This document shows, piece by piece, positions 32,285 through 44,740 of a DNA stretch of 64,000 nt. A program made the position numbers and the translations under genes. The stretch is from Apium graveolens (lineage: Eukaryota; Streptophyta; Magnoliopsida; Apiales; Apiaceae), in assembly GCF_009905375.1 (NCBI RefSeq), contig NC_133650.1, positions 301,753,957 to 301,817,956 of the forward strand. The letters run 5' to 3'. Positions within the stretch are counted from its first letter, which is position 1, and each line of letters opens with the position of its first letter. Under the pieces are notes generated by a model. That model saw only the letters and a program-made list of their open reading frames with translations. It had not been told where the DNA came from and did not search any database.

Positions 32285-34443
32285 TATCTATGCTATATTA
32301 TAATAACCAGAATGGGGTATAATTTGGTTCAAAGGTTATCCCCTAATTTTGGTTATAAAAAAAATATATAAATAGTGTTATATATCTGTTAAACTACTTA
32401 ATTTTTAAACTACTACACACATAGTATACTTATCCTACTAAACTATAATCATAGATATACTATCTATTACTATTGTATAAAAGATGAAATATTAAAAGTT
32501 TTGATACGGTACATTTTTTTGGTACACCATTATATTAAAAGACGAAATATTAAAAATTTTGGTATGCTACCTGTTTTTTGGTACATCGTTATATTACATA
32601 ATTACCCTTTATTTATTTTACTTATTTATAAATTTTAATTATGGTAATAGTTTTATACCTCGAATTAGATTCATGTCCTTTTCCAATAAAAACCCCTTAC
32701 TCGGATAAACCTCCTCACCTCTACTCCTTTTCTGTCTGAAGCAAAGAAATATAAGAAAAAAAACCAACTATCGGTACACTTTGGCTCACAAAATATTAAA
32801 AGTTTTACTATAATACCTGTATTTTTGTACAAGCTAAATGCATATAATAGGAAAAGACATAAAATACGAAACATTAAAAATTTTTGTACGGTACCTGTTT
32901 TTTGGTACACCGTGATATTAAATAATTACCCTTTACTTATTTTACTTATTTATAAATTTTAATTCTATACACATTTTTTATCAAATTTAAACGAAATTTA
33001 ACTATCCATTCATGCTAAAATATAAACTAAATTATATTTTTATTATATAATATACATAAGGTGGATCTTATTCAAATTTTCCGTAGTTATTGTTCTGCAC
33101 TACCAATTTAATATGGGTCATTAGATTTTTAAACAAATTGATCATAGTCATTGGATCTAAAATAAAGAAATATTTTAAAACCTGCGATAAGTAGATATTT
33201 TAAATTGAATAAAATATCATACTATTTCAAAATTTTAAACCATAAAGAAGTAGGCATCCTAAACCAAATAGAATAATTATGCAAATTCTTAATTATTTTT
33301 TCTTCAAATTCTAGATAAATTTTTTTGGACTAAATTTTTAAATCATCACTTAATTAAAAATTAATTCGTTTGCTTTGTGTGCCCTATAAAATCGTCAAAA
33401 TCTGATTTACAAAACTCAGTATAGAAGCGAAATAAAATCTAATGAAACTCGGTAATTTTTTTGTTTGTTTGAACTTTAATTTATTTTTTTTCAATTTCAA
33501 ATTAATAAACAATTGCTAAATAAAAATAAAAAATTTGTGTATTATACGCCAAAACATAAAAATTTGGTAGCCGTTTAGTCGGTACTGTATTTAGGTTTAT
33601 ATAATACTTGAATTTATTTAATACTGGAGATTGCTTTTGTATTTAAGTTATTCATAATATTTTTTCAAAATATAAATAAAGATAATTTGTTCGTCTTGAC
33701 TAAATATTATACACTATTGATCTTGACTAAAATAAAATTATAATATTGGTCTTGATTAAAATTAATTTTAAACAAACTAATTATTTAGTTTACTTTAGTC
33801 GGTGTTTTGGGTTAAAACAAAATAATAGCTACTATTGATTCGGCTGAAAAATTATTTTATTGAACTAATAATTTGTTGACCGGAATAATAGCATTAGCTT
33901 GAAACATAGTAATTTATACTATTTATCCAGGCTAAGAAATTGTAGAACTAATCAACGGTAAAATAATTTAAATTAAAATAATATTCGATTAGTTTAAACA
34001 AAATAATATATACTATCCATATGAGTTGAACAAAAGTATATATTTATCCGTCCTTAAAAAAATTAAAATCAAACTAAATATCTTTAGTTTGATTTGATTA
34101 GTATAATGGGTCTCGTGATAAAAAAAATTAAATTAAACTAAACGTGATTTTAATACTATTGAACGAGGATAAAAATTATCTTTTAAATTAAAATTAATTA
34201 TATATATTTCAATTAATAATATTATTTTTTTCAAATTTAAATACCTCTGAATAATTCACGTGCTACCAATTTAATACGGGCCCTGAGATCTTTTTGTCAA
34301 TATATGTGTATATGTATAATTATTATCAAATCATATGATATATAAAATATGAATAAACAAATTTCGCGTCATAGAATTTGTAATTCAATTAATATTTAAA
34401 AAATTATATATATTAAAAAGAAATGCACGTGTTCTAAACTAGT
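32285..34443. other. AT-rich Helitron-derived DNA
   Basis: No gene. Repeated Helitron 5'-end-like words (GAAATATTAAAAGTTT, TTTTTTGGTACA) near 32490, 32540, 32880 and 33560, and a 3' end (CACGTGTTCTAAACTAG) finishing at 34442. The minus-strand frame at 32671-32910 is not supported as a gene. Confidence 0.5.
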
Positions 34444-35782
34444 ACTTTATTATAATAGTCGAAACATTAAAAGTTTGGTAGCTAGTCAGTCGGTACTTGC
34501 TAAAATTACTTAATTACCCTTACTTAATTATTCTAATTCTAATTATTGGTTCGATCAATTCTAACTCTTAATTGATATTAAAGTCCACTTTCTCTGTCGC
34601 TTTACCAATTTCAATTCTATTTTAACTATATTATAATAGATAAAATATTAAAAGTTTGGTAGTCAGTCGGACGGTATTTGCTAAAATTATTTAATTACCC
34701 TTACTTAATTATTCTAATTCTAATTATTAGGTTGATCAATTCTAATTGTAATTGATATTAAAGTCAACTTCCTCTATCGTTTTACCAATTTTAATTCTAT
34801 TTTATATTGGACTATATATTATTATAATTTATACTAAATTCAACTTCTTTTATTAATTTATATTTTAATTCATATCGAGTTCAATATTATTCTAATTTGC
34901 TACTTCGGGCTAAATTAAATTTAAGCAAACTAAATATAATTATTAATATTCAATTGATATATCATGTTAATCGGGTTAAGATAAAATAATAATACTATCT
35001 ATTCTCCTAAAAAAATTATACTAATGAATTTGGATAAACAAAATAATATATTTTATTTAGTCAGGATAAAAAAAATATAACATATAATTGATTCAGACTA
35101 ACACAAAATTAAAATAAAAATACATTCCGACCAACAAAAATGAATTCATATATACTAATTATTGAGTCTAAAAGAAAATTATCTTATTGATGCGGACTTT
35201 AAAAAAAATTAAAATTAGACTAAAAATAATTAGTTTGATTTGGCCGGTGTATATTGGGCATCGGGCTAAAATAAAATAATGTAAACCACTGGTCCGAAAT
35301 AAATCAAATTAATATTAGACTAAGTATAATTCGTACACTATTTTTGCGAATTAAAAATTCAAATTTTAATTAAAACATAAACATTTTTTTTAAAATACAC
35401 ATAGTTATCAATAAAACGATATCATTCAATCAGTAATATTGTCTTTTTCAAATATCTTTTATAAAATTATAGTTAATCGATTAAGTAATCACCATGCTAA
35501 AATAATATTTTTTAAGGTCCGAACATAATGGAGACATTATATTTTTACCCTCAATAAAAAATAATTTTGTTATAATAACATTTCCCCCTTACCAATGCTA
35601 TCACTTTAAATAAGTTTAAATATTAAAAAAGTTATGAACATATACCTCTACTAATATAATTATTATGAAGTCATATCATTTAAAGTTTTAAATGAACAAA
35701 ATTAAGAATCGAATTCATTTTTTTAAAAAAATATATAATATTAAAAAATATCTAACCGTGTATCGCACTGGTTTTAAGCTAG
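34444..35782 (+). mobile_element. Non-autonomous Helitron (about 1.34 kb)
   Basis: Plus-strand relative of the Helitron at 8363-9483. Its 3' end is the hairpin region CCGTGTATCGCACTGG, spacer TTTTAAG and CTAG at 35779-35782 followed by T. It starts right at the CTAG of a preceding Helitron end. It contains a duplicated 5' end (about 34460 and 34640). No protein domain. Confidence 0.6.
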
Positions 35783-36174
35783 TATACAATAATAGCCAGA
35801 ATGGAGTATAATTTAGTTCAACGATTATCCCCTAATTTTGTTATTACAAAAATATATAAATAGTGTTATATATCTGCTAAACTACTAAATTATTAAACTA
35901 CTACACACATAGTCTACTTATCATATTCCATATTATCCTTTTAAAATAAATAAATAAATAGTGTTATATATTTGCTAAACTACTAAATTGTTAAAATATT
36001 AGATATAGTGTAATTATCTTACTAAACTACGACCGTAGGTTATCATATTATTTTTATTATAAATTTATAATTATTATATAATTTATATAAATATTTTAAA
36101 ATTATAATATCACGGGATAAATATAAAATTTAAATATTAACCGGAACCCGTTCATCGCACGGGATTTAAGTTAG
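35783..36174 (+). mobile_element. Short Helitron-like element
   Basis: Starts TATACAATAATAGCC, ends with hairpin CCCGTTCATCGCACGGG and a degenerate TTAG. Body matches 32285-32480. Lies head-to-tail with its neighbours. Confidence 0.45.
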
Positions 36175-36588
36175 TATTATAATAACCGAAATGGGGCATA
36201 ATTTGGTATGTCTTTTTTGGTTGGTTTGCTTATTCTCATTTATGACCGTCAGATCTTTTTTATCAAGTGATCGTGATCGTTAGATTCAAATACTAAAAGA
36301 ATATAAACTGTTCAAGCTCCCGGGTTCGAACCCCGCCAACAACAAATATTTATATTATTATTTATACACCACTAAAACTCTCAAGTTCGAACCCCACCAA
36401 CAACAAATATTTATATTATTATATATATACTACCCAAGATTTAGGTTTGAATCCCGCCAATAACAAAAATTTGCATTATTATTTATAAATATACTAATAA
36501 GGTAATGATCAAAAAGAAATTTATTATAATTTTAAATAATATAAAAACTTTAATGAAAATCTATGCATCGCACCGATTGTAAAGCTAA
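36175..36588 (+). mobile_element. Short Helitron-like element with box-B-like repeats
   Basis: Ends TGCATCGCACCGATTGTAAAG then CTAA (36585-36588) followed by T. Within it, three imperfect copies of a roughly 60-bp unit (about 36305-36480) each carry a GGTTCGAACCC-type sequence like the TpsiC arm of tRNA, followed by CGCCAACAACAAA. No tRNA cloverleaf can be built around them. Confidence 0.45.
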
Positions 36589-37283
36589 TAAGTTATAAGT
36601 GTTCACAGAAGTTTCTACAATCGGATAGTCTTGTCGAAAGAGCAAATACATTGTGTCACTGACATTCCGGATAGTCTTGTCGAAAGAGCAAATACATTGT
36701 GTCACTGACATTCTTGCTAGCCTGTATACCTCCTGTGTCTAATGTTTTTATGCGTTGTTTCTCGTTTTGGGCAGTGCTACTGACAAAAGTGGGCAAAGTA
36801 AATATGTTGGTAAGTATTTGCTTCGATAATTTTATTAACTAATATGGCGAGTTTAAGTGTGCAACATAGATTTTTGAATATATGATGAGTTTGAGTGTGG
36901 TATATAGATTTTTTCTTTATTCAGAATAATTTATTAAATATTAAGGGACTCGAATAAAAGGATAAGATCAGATAGCCTCTGTAACGATAAAAACTGATAA
37001 AGAAATGACGCAACGGCGAAAAAACGAGAGCAGAAACCCAAAGAAATTTTACGCGCCGTAACTTCTAAAAGTATTCAGGTTCACATTTTCTGATAAGTAA
37101 TGACGGCGAATAAAATGAGAGAAAAACTGAACAGGCAAAGAAAATAAGAGTAAAACCCGACGAAATATTGAAAAGTGTCTATGTACATATTTTATGATAA
37201 AGAAATGGTGTTACGGCGAAGAAAATTGAGTAAAAATCTAAAATGTACATCGTGGTTTTTGATATCACGTGTCCATGTGCTTT
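36589..37283 (+). repeat. UGT 5' compound repeat module
   Basis: Contains a direct duplication of about 55 bp (GGATAGTCTTGTCGAAAGAG at 36616 and 36668), then the TATAGATTTTT block and minisatellite turns to about 37230. Confidence 0.55.
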
Positions 37284-37351
37284 CCTGGTTAGAATTTAGT
37301 CGCTTGCTAGTTGCTACCCTTCTTGAACCTTGTGATGCTCCCTTGCTAAAA
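37284..37351 (+). pseudogene. UGT 5' fragment
   Basis: Diverged remnant of the [19 protein letters not shown] codons; start codon missing. Confidence 0.5.
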
Positions 37352-39045
37352 TATATGTGACATCGTATTTTAAGCTTAAATAAAAAACTTATTAGTGCTT
37401 AGGGGCTAGGGCTGCTTCCTCATTTGGATAGTCACGTAAAAGAGCAAATATACATTATCACTAACATTCTTGCATTGCCTATAATGTGCTTGTTTGACAA
37501 GAAGATATATGATCATAAACGGGTTCAAAGCCCTTTTATAATTTTCTTGTACTGTTCGGCACGAAAAATTGAACCGTCATTTCTTAACTTAAATGCTCAA
37601 AATTAGAAACTGGGCTGAATGTACATTCACGTTTTCATATCATGTTTCAGTTGCAATTACATTTGCTCCCAGTCTTTTTCTCTGCTAGCTATGTAATAAT
37701 AATAATAACTGTTATGCCACATTTTGGCATATTCTAATTATCTCCAAATTTTTATTATTAATTACTAATTTCGATTAATAATTATCATTTAATGCTCAAA
37801 ATGTATCATCTCCCTGAAACGAGGAAAAAATCAATCATAATGAATAAATAACGGAAAATATCTCTTAACGATATCATTCAAATCAGGAAGATATCATAAT
37901 ACCAAGATTAATTCATATAAAATCGATAATTAGCACATTAACGAAATTTATCTCTAAAATCTCTCACGGATAAGCCCCAAATTTCACAGAATTGCTTTAG
38001 TTGGGTAAAATAAAAAGTGTAATGTGTTTAATTTGAAAATTTTAATTGATTTATATACTAATTAAGTTAGGATAATTATGTAAAAAAAATTAAATAAGGG
38101 TAGTTAACTAAATTAAGCAGGTATCGTACTACCGATCGACTCTCAAACTTAAGGTGTCGTCGGTTATAATATAATATAATATAACTAGATATTGAATTTG
38201 GATACATGAGAACATTATTAAAAAATTATTAATTTAAGAAAATAACTCGTGTATCGTATTATTTTTTTAAATGTTAGTGCAAAATGATAAAAATCATGAA
38301 TGTCATAATAATTATCGTTAATAATAAAATATCAAAATTGAAAGAGAAAATGGGGCTTAGCAAAAAAGAAGGAAAAAAAGAATTATAAAATATTGATAAA
38401 AAGGGTGGGCAGCATCACATGAATCAAATGATAAAGTTTTCTATACGAATGATTAGGTGATCTATCAATAGCTCATGTGATAAAAAAAATTAAACAAATG
38501 AATAGAATGCAAGATACGGTCAGATCACTGTTCATGGCCAAACAAATGAGGCCTTTTCTTACCAAAATATATTCTAACAATTAGCACTCAAAGTGCCAAC
38601 TATTTATATATAAGTAAAATTAAAAACAAGGCATATATAATTATTTTCATTTTTTGATGGTGCAAAGGGTGCAAGAACTTGGCTAATTTGATTCGCAAAG
38701 CTAACAAGAATAACATGTCACATCATGTCATATGGTATTTTGACACTTTTTTGATAATGGATGAGCAAATTTCATGGCTACTTTTCTAGGTGAACACCTA
38801 TATAATATCAAGTAGCCAAATTTTCGCTGGCATTATGATTATGTTCCGGGCATTATAAATTATATTTAAATTAAATTAAATATAATTAAAATAATATTTA
38901 TTTACTTTTAAAATGAATTTTTATTATCAATAAATAAGTAATAAAATAAATTATTTTAACAGAACTCTGAGAATATTGGATTTTCATGAAAAAATTAATG
39001 ACTAAAATCATATCATAAAATAAAAGTATCAGAAGTATTAAATTA
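37352..39045. other. AT-rich intergenic DNA with a Helitron 5' fragment
   Basis: No gene. A minus-strand copy of the Helitron 5' region lies at about 38000-38190 (ends in repeated TATAA, with CGACTCTCAAACTTAAGG). The rest, including 38500-38830, matches nothing else in the window except unit 2. Confidence 0.45.
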
Positions 39046-39278
39046 CTTCATCCGTCCCTTTGAGTTGTTAACATTTGAAATGAAGTAATTGAAACATATT
39101 TTAAGGCTCTTATCTAGTATAATTGTATAACTTATTTTGAAATTTTTTTAATAAAAAATTAAATATTTAATATTTATTTAGAAGAAAAAACATTTATGTA
39201 CCTATTGTAGATAGGAGCCTAAAAATGTGTGTCGAACACTTCATTTCAAATATTAACAAATTAATGGGACGGAGGGAG
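39046..39278. mobile_element. Stowaway-like MITE (233 bp)
   Basis: Ends CTTCATCCGTCCC and GGGACGGAGGGAG as inverted repeats extending about 45 bp, flanked by TA on both sides. Typical Tc1/mariner-derived MITE; no coding capacity. Confidence 0.75.
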
Positions 39279-39299
39279 TATCAAATTTTGTACTCACTA

Positions 39300-39556
39300 A
39301 ATAATTAATTTGTTCTTTTAGTTGTTAATATTTGAAATGAAGCTTTCAACACGCATTTTAATGCTCCTATCTAGTAACGTTACATAAATTTTTTTAAATT
39401 TTGTTTTCTTTTGAATAAATATTAAATATTTAAACTTTTAATCAAAAAAAAAGAAAAAATTTAAAATAAATTATACAACTATGCTAGATAAGAGCCTTAA
39501 AATGTGTGTTGAACAATTAATTTCAAATGTTAACAACTCAAGTGGGTGGATAGAGT
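39300..39556. mobile_element. Second, more diverged Stowaway-like MITE
   Basis: The arms share TAGTTGTTAATATTTGAAAT and its complement with the neighbour at 39046-39278; the outer ends are degraded (GTGGGTGGATAGAG). Confidence 0.55.
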
Positions 39557-40283
39557 ATATATTTTAAAAATTTTATATTTTAAAATCTCAACTACAATCA
39601 CGAATTGACTTAAACTATTTGTAGTATTTATTTTTTATTAGTTAGTTTTCATCTAAGTATCGATTTACTTTTAAATTGACAAACAATTTTTTAGCAATAA
39701 TTTAATAATAGTAAATGACTTTATTGATATTTATTTAATTTAAACATGAAAATCACTGGTTTAAATATTTTTAGTATACATTCCATCGTCTATTTACTTT
39801 TAAGTTAAAAAATATTTTTTAACAACAACAAATTTATGAGTTGTAGTTAGATTTTGTTAAGTAATGTTAAATTAAGTTAAATAACAATTTGATCAATAAC
39901 TAAGTAATATTAAATGAACTATATTAAAAATAATTATCAAGTAATATTAAGCAATATTAAATCATCTAAAATCACAAAGATGTTTGGTTCATAAGATAAG
40001 TAAACATTCATTTCACAAAATAATCCCATTAGTAAGGAATTTGATAACTCTACTAAGTTTGATCCTTTTAACTACATAATTTCATAGTATTTATTTATTA
40101 CACATTCTCATTTGATTCATTCTGTATAAGTATTAATTTAATATTTAATACTAATATATTTTTTATTCGTGTTTCGCACGGATTATGTGGTTTAATTATT
40201 TACAAGTACTAATTTGATATTTTTAATGTGTGGCTCTTGCTTCGTATATGTTATCAATTAGTATAATTAAATTATATGTATAT
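39557..40283. other. AT-rich intergenic DNA
   Basis: Nothing supported. A CGTGTTTCGCACGG word at about 40169 looks like a Helitron hairpin but lacks a CTRR end. Confidence 0.45.
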
Positions 40284-41968
40284 AGGGAGTTGCTCAAATG
40301 AGAACCCCCACTATTTGCAGAACTGAGATTTAATCTCATCCACATATTTTCATTCCCAAACTAAATCATAGCCACGCATTTTCAACTACGCCACCCACAG
40401 TCGCGGCCCAACCCCCGCTCCCCCCTCTCTCTTCTTCATCCCTTCCTCCACCATCCCTTTCACCTCCACTGCTATCCATAACTGTCGCAACACCTCAAAT
40501 ACCGGCGACGCATCTCCTCTATCTCTGATATGCTCGAAGACACCATTAAAGCTCTGCTCCATCTCCATACGGAAATAAATAAGTGATTTTCATTTTATCG
40601 GAATTGTTTATATTCAGATCTGATTATATTGTTGACTTTGTATCGAAAAAGACGAAGACGTGAAGGTGGTTATGTTGAGGTGTAGGAGGCTGAAATTGAT
40701 TAAATTGAAGATCTGGAAAAAAAATTCGCTTTTCATGATTTAGTTTGTGATAATTGTAATTCGTGTTGGTTTGAGTGGTGACCGGTGATTAATGATGGTG
40801 AGGTGCTAGGGGACTGGAAAGTGGTTGTTGTGGTGATTTTTGGTTTCCGACAGTGATTTTCGTTTTCTGGAGGTGATTTTCCTTTTTCAGGTGGTGATTT
40901 TTGGTTTGTCGTTGGTGATTATAGGTTTGCCAGTGGTGATTTTTTGATGATCGCCGGAAATGGTGATTTTCTGGTGATCGCCAGAAATCACTACTCAAAA
41001 TAAAATCGCCGCTGTCAAACCAAAAATCACCACCGGTAAAATAAAAAATCACCACCGGCGCACTAAAAATCACCAACGAAAATAAAAATTACCACATCCT
41101 GTCATAGTTTTCGGCCACCTTATCTACCCACCAGGTCCATTCATAACCCCGACCACCAAATTTATAACAAAAATCATCAGATTACATGACTACACTATCA
41201 CTATTGCCGTAAATATCAACAAAGCAACACCCCTACTACCCTCTACAACACTACCCTAGATCCTCAATATGTAACGAATCACCAACTACAACCCAAAATC
41301 ATCGAAAAATGAACAGTGATCAATTAAAATTGAGAACATATCAAATTTTATTAAAAATTATTGACGAGACAAACCGAAAATAAATCGCCGAAGATAAGGC
41401 GGATCCATCAATCGATAAAAGGACTTAATTCATCCAAAATTAATTTACGATAATTGTCGAAAAATTAAAAATTGATGAATAGAGGCCGGAAAATCGATGA
41501 CCGGAGACAAGTTGGCGGCAACTCGACAGTGGGTTGGTGGGAGTACATAAAGAGAGAGTCATAGGTATGTGGATGATAAAGAATAGTGAGGGCCTTGTGT
41601 ATGTGTGTATGTTTTATGTATAAGAGAAAGATGGGGATAGGTTGAGCCGGTGGTGGTAACGGGGTTTAGGGCGGTGCTGGTGGTTAATGGAAGTGGAATG
41701 AGAGATCGAAGATAGTGGGATGATAAAGGCGGGGATTAAAAATAAATATGATATATAAATTATGTGGTTCGATTGAATGTGGATATTAAAAATAGGTGGT
41801 TGAGATTAGATCTCATATCTCATAATAATGAAGGTTCTCAATTGAGTAACTTCAAAAATAATAAAATATTAAATGAATGGCGAGGGATCAATATGATGTA
41901 TTTAAATGAGTGGATGAGATTATATTTCAATTTTTACAACAGTGGGGTTCTCCCTCGAGCAACACCCT
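40284..41968. mobile_element. 1.7-kb terminal-inverted-repeat element with internal hairpin
   Basis: Terminal repeats AGGGAGTTGCTC (40284) and GAGCAACACCCT (41968) extend about 70 bp with mismatches, including AATCTCATCCAC. Flanks are TA-rich so the target duplication is unclear. The interior has a GC-richer segment (40390-40570) that could be captured host sequence (unrecognised) and a large imperfect hairpin made of GGTGATTTT repeats (40830-40975) facing AAAATCACC repeats (40980-41070). No transposase. Confidence 0.6.
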
Positions 41969-43002
41969 ATATATATATATATATGAGAACCGATGGTTTT
42001 CATAGTTAAAATTGACGATTGTACAAAATTTAAATTTGTTTTTTGCACAAAAATCATCGATTTACCGAATTCAAAATTTCAGCTTTTCAAAAAATCACCA
42101 GTTTCAACTATAGTAATCCTCGATTCTCATTTTAAAAATTTCTCATTATAGCGCAACCATGCATATATATATATATATTAGACACTCTTGATAATATTTA
42201 ATAAACTTAATGGTATTTGATACTAACTGTTACCAATCAGTATAAAGTAAAAGAAGAGGTAATCTATTACCTTTTCCATCCATTTTTAGGTGTCAGATTT
42301 GACTTTTGTGCATTCAAATTGACCAAAATTTGATCAAAATTTATTAATATTTTACAAATGAATAAAATAAAAAAATAATGTCATTGGAAAATATATTTAA
42401 TCTACTTTAATATTTGGTTTTCACTTTAATAACATTTATTAATAAGTGAAACCACTTTTTAAGAGGTACTCTGGTTTCACTTATTTTTTTGTTCCACCAC
42501 CTTTTGGTTTCACTTTTATGATTCATGTTATAATTCTAAGTGTAGTATTTTTATCCTTTTTATTCCTATGACTTATAATTCTATTTCTATTATTTTTACC
42601 CATTTTTGAATTAATAACCTTTATTAAAGTGAAACCTCTTTTTAAGTGTTACTTTGGTTTCACATATTTTTTGCTTACATCACTTTTCAGTTTCACCTTA
42701 TAACTCTAAGTGTATTGTTTTGAACTTTTTTGATTACTATATGACTTATAATTCTATATGTATTATTTTTTATCCATTTTTTTTTAATTTTTGAAGCATT
42801 TTTTTTATTTTTATAGGTTTGAATCTTATTTTTAATTATGTTTTAAAATAAATAGGTTCATAAATTGGTCCAACTAAATAGTTTCCAAAAAATATAAACC
42901 ACGGCCAAGTAAATAGGTGAGGTTGGACGGTTGGAGTCCAAAAAATATGGCCAGGGAAGTTGGGCCAAGTGTAAATACAGCTGAGGTTGGACGGTTGGAG
43001 TG
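41969..43002. repeat. AT-rich DNA with GAAACCAAA-type repeat (inverted)
   Basis: From about 42440 to 42890 it is the reverse complement of the 24290-24550 repeat (TTTGGTTTCAC motifs). TA microsatellites lie at about 41968-41983 and 42163-42178. No gene. Confidence 0.5.
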
Positions 43003-43869
43003 CAAAGGCTAGTTATTATAGCTAGAAAAGGTCCCGAGTCAACTCAGCCAGTTGTTGGAGTGTAAAGGCTAGTTATTATAGCTAGAAAAAGGCTCCGTAA
43101 AAAAAGTTAGAAAACATATAATTAACCAACAGTGTCTTAGCGGCTCCAAATGTTCTCAAACTCCCTTTTAAATTAATAATATTACTTAACTTCAGCCCAA
43201 AAATCTCTTAAGCCCTTGCCTTGCCTTTACACGCTTTACAGTCTTACACTCTTATTACCGCTTAAAGCATTCCGGAAATTTTAAATGACTTGTAACTTGA
43301 AGGTTACTTAAAATTGAGAGGAAAAATTTAGGCAAGTATTTGCTAGGATAATTTTATTAAATTATATGGTGAGTTCGAGTGTGTTACGAATATTTTTCCT
43401 TAATTTAAAATTCATTAATTAATACTTTGGGACTAAAATATATAAAAGGACCGGATGGCCTATGTAACAATAAGAACCGATAAAGAAATGACGGAAAGAC
43501 GAAGAAAAATCTAAAGAAACTGTGGGCGCCGTGTAACTTCTAAAAGGGTATAGGTTCACAGTTTTTGAGGAAATGATTTAAGGCGAAGAAAACAAGAGAT
43601 AAACATGGTGAAGAAAATGAGAGCAAAACCAAAAATATATTGTGAGCGCCGCAACATGTGGAAGTGTCCATGTACTCATCACTGATGAAATGAAATGACG
43701 AAATGACATTCGGGCTAAGAAAACAAGAGCAAAAACCAAATATACTGTGGGCGCGCGGTTTTTAATGTCACATGTCGCCCATGCTCCTTCCTAGATCTAG
43801 TCCGGTTCCATCAACTAATTTATTTAAGAAACTAAATAAATGAATGATCTATAGTTATTGAAAGCTGAC
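43003..43869 (+). repeat. UGT 5' compound repeat module (distal)
   Basis: Homologous to 24641-25479, with a tandem duplication of about 70 bp containing AAGGCTAGTTATTATAGCTA (43008 and 43065). Confidence 0.65.
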
Positions 43870-43962
43870 ATGACTTCCGGTAAAAGAATGCACATTGCAA
43901 TGTTTCCCTGGTTAGCATTTGGTCCCTTGCTACCCTGGTTCCATGCTCATTGCTAAACGAGG
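43870..43962 (+). pseudogene. UGT 5' fragment
   Basis: Same structure as 25480-25572: ATG, about 31 codons, deletion after LLPW. Confidence 0.65.
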
Positions 43963-44740
43963 AACCACACTGTTGGAGTGTAAAGGCTCGTTATTAATGC
44001 TTGAAGCATTCCGTAAATTTTAAATGACATGAAACTTGAAGTTACTCAAAATTGAAAGTAAAAATTTAAGGCAATTATTTGCTTGGATAGTTTTATTAAC
44101 TTATATGGTGAGTTCAAGTGTGCTACATAGATTTTTCCTTTATTTAAAATTCAATAATAAATATTAAGGGAGGAGAATAGAAGGATAAGATTGGATGGCC
44201 TCCGTAACAATAAGAACTATAAAGAAATGACGCAACGATGACGAAAAAGAGAGCAAAAACCAAAAGAAACTGTGGGCGCTAACTTCTAAAAATGTCTAGG
44301 TTCTCGGTTTTATAAAGAAATGACGTTACGGAGAAGAAAACGAGAGCAAAAACCAAAAAGGCGAAGAAAAAGAGAGCAAAACCAAAAAAAACTGTGGACG
44401 CCGTAACTTCTAAAAGTGTTTGGGTTCATGGTTTTTTATGAAGAAATGAAGTTACAGGAAAGAAAACGAGGGCAAAAACCAAAAAGGCGAAGAAAACGAG
44501 TGCATAAACCAAAACAATATTGTGGGCGCCGCAATATGTGAAAGTGTCTATCTACTCATTTTTTATTAAAAAATGACATAAAGGCGAAGAAAATGAGAGC
44601 AAAAACCAAAAATACTGTGTGCGCCGCGGTTTTTGATGTGACGTGGCGCTTGTGCTCCTTCCTAGATCTGGTCCGGTTCAATCTACTAGCCTATTTAAGA
44701 AACCAAGTAAATGAATGATCTATAGTTATTGCGAGGAGAC
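43963..44740 (+). promoter_or_regulatory. 5' flank of intact UGT copy B, with minisatellite
   Basis: Minisatellite from about 44230 to 44620, ACGT element at 44639-44647, TATTTAAG at 44692-44699. Nearly identical to 59677-60454 but clearly different from the copy A flank. Confidence 0.55.

Noticed and set aside
32671..32910. 79-residue minus-strand ORF (also 48399-48638)
   Set aside because: Cys/Phe/Leu-rich translation of AT-rich Helitron DNA without homology that I recognise.
40386..40571. 60-residue minus-strand ORF in the TIR element (also 56105-56287)
   Set aside because: Low-complexity, no recognisable domain, no evidence of splicing or conservation apart from the tandem copy.
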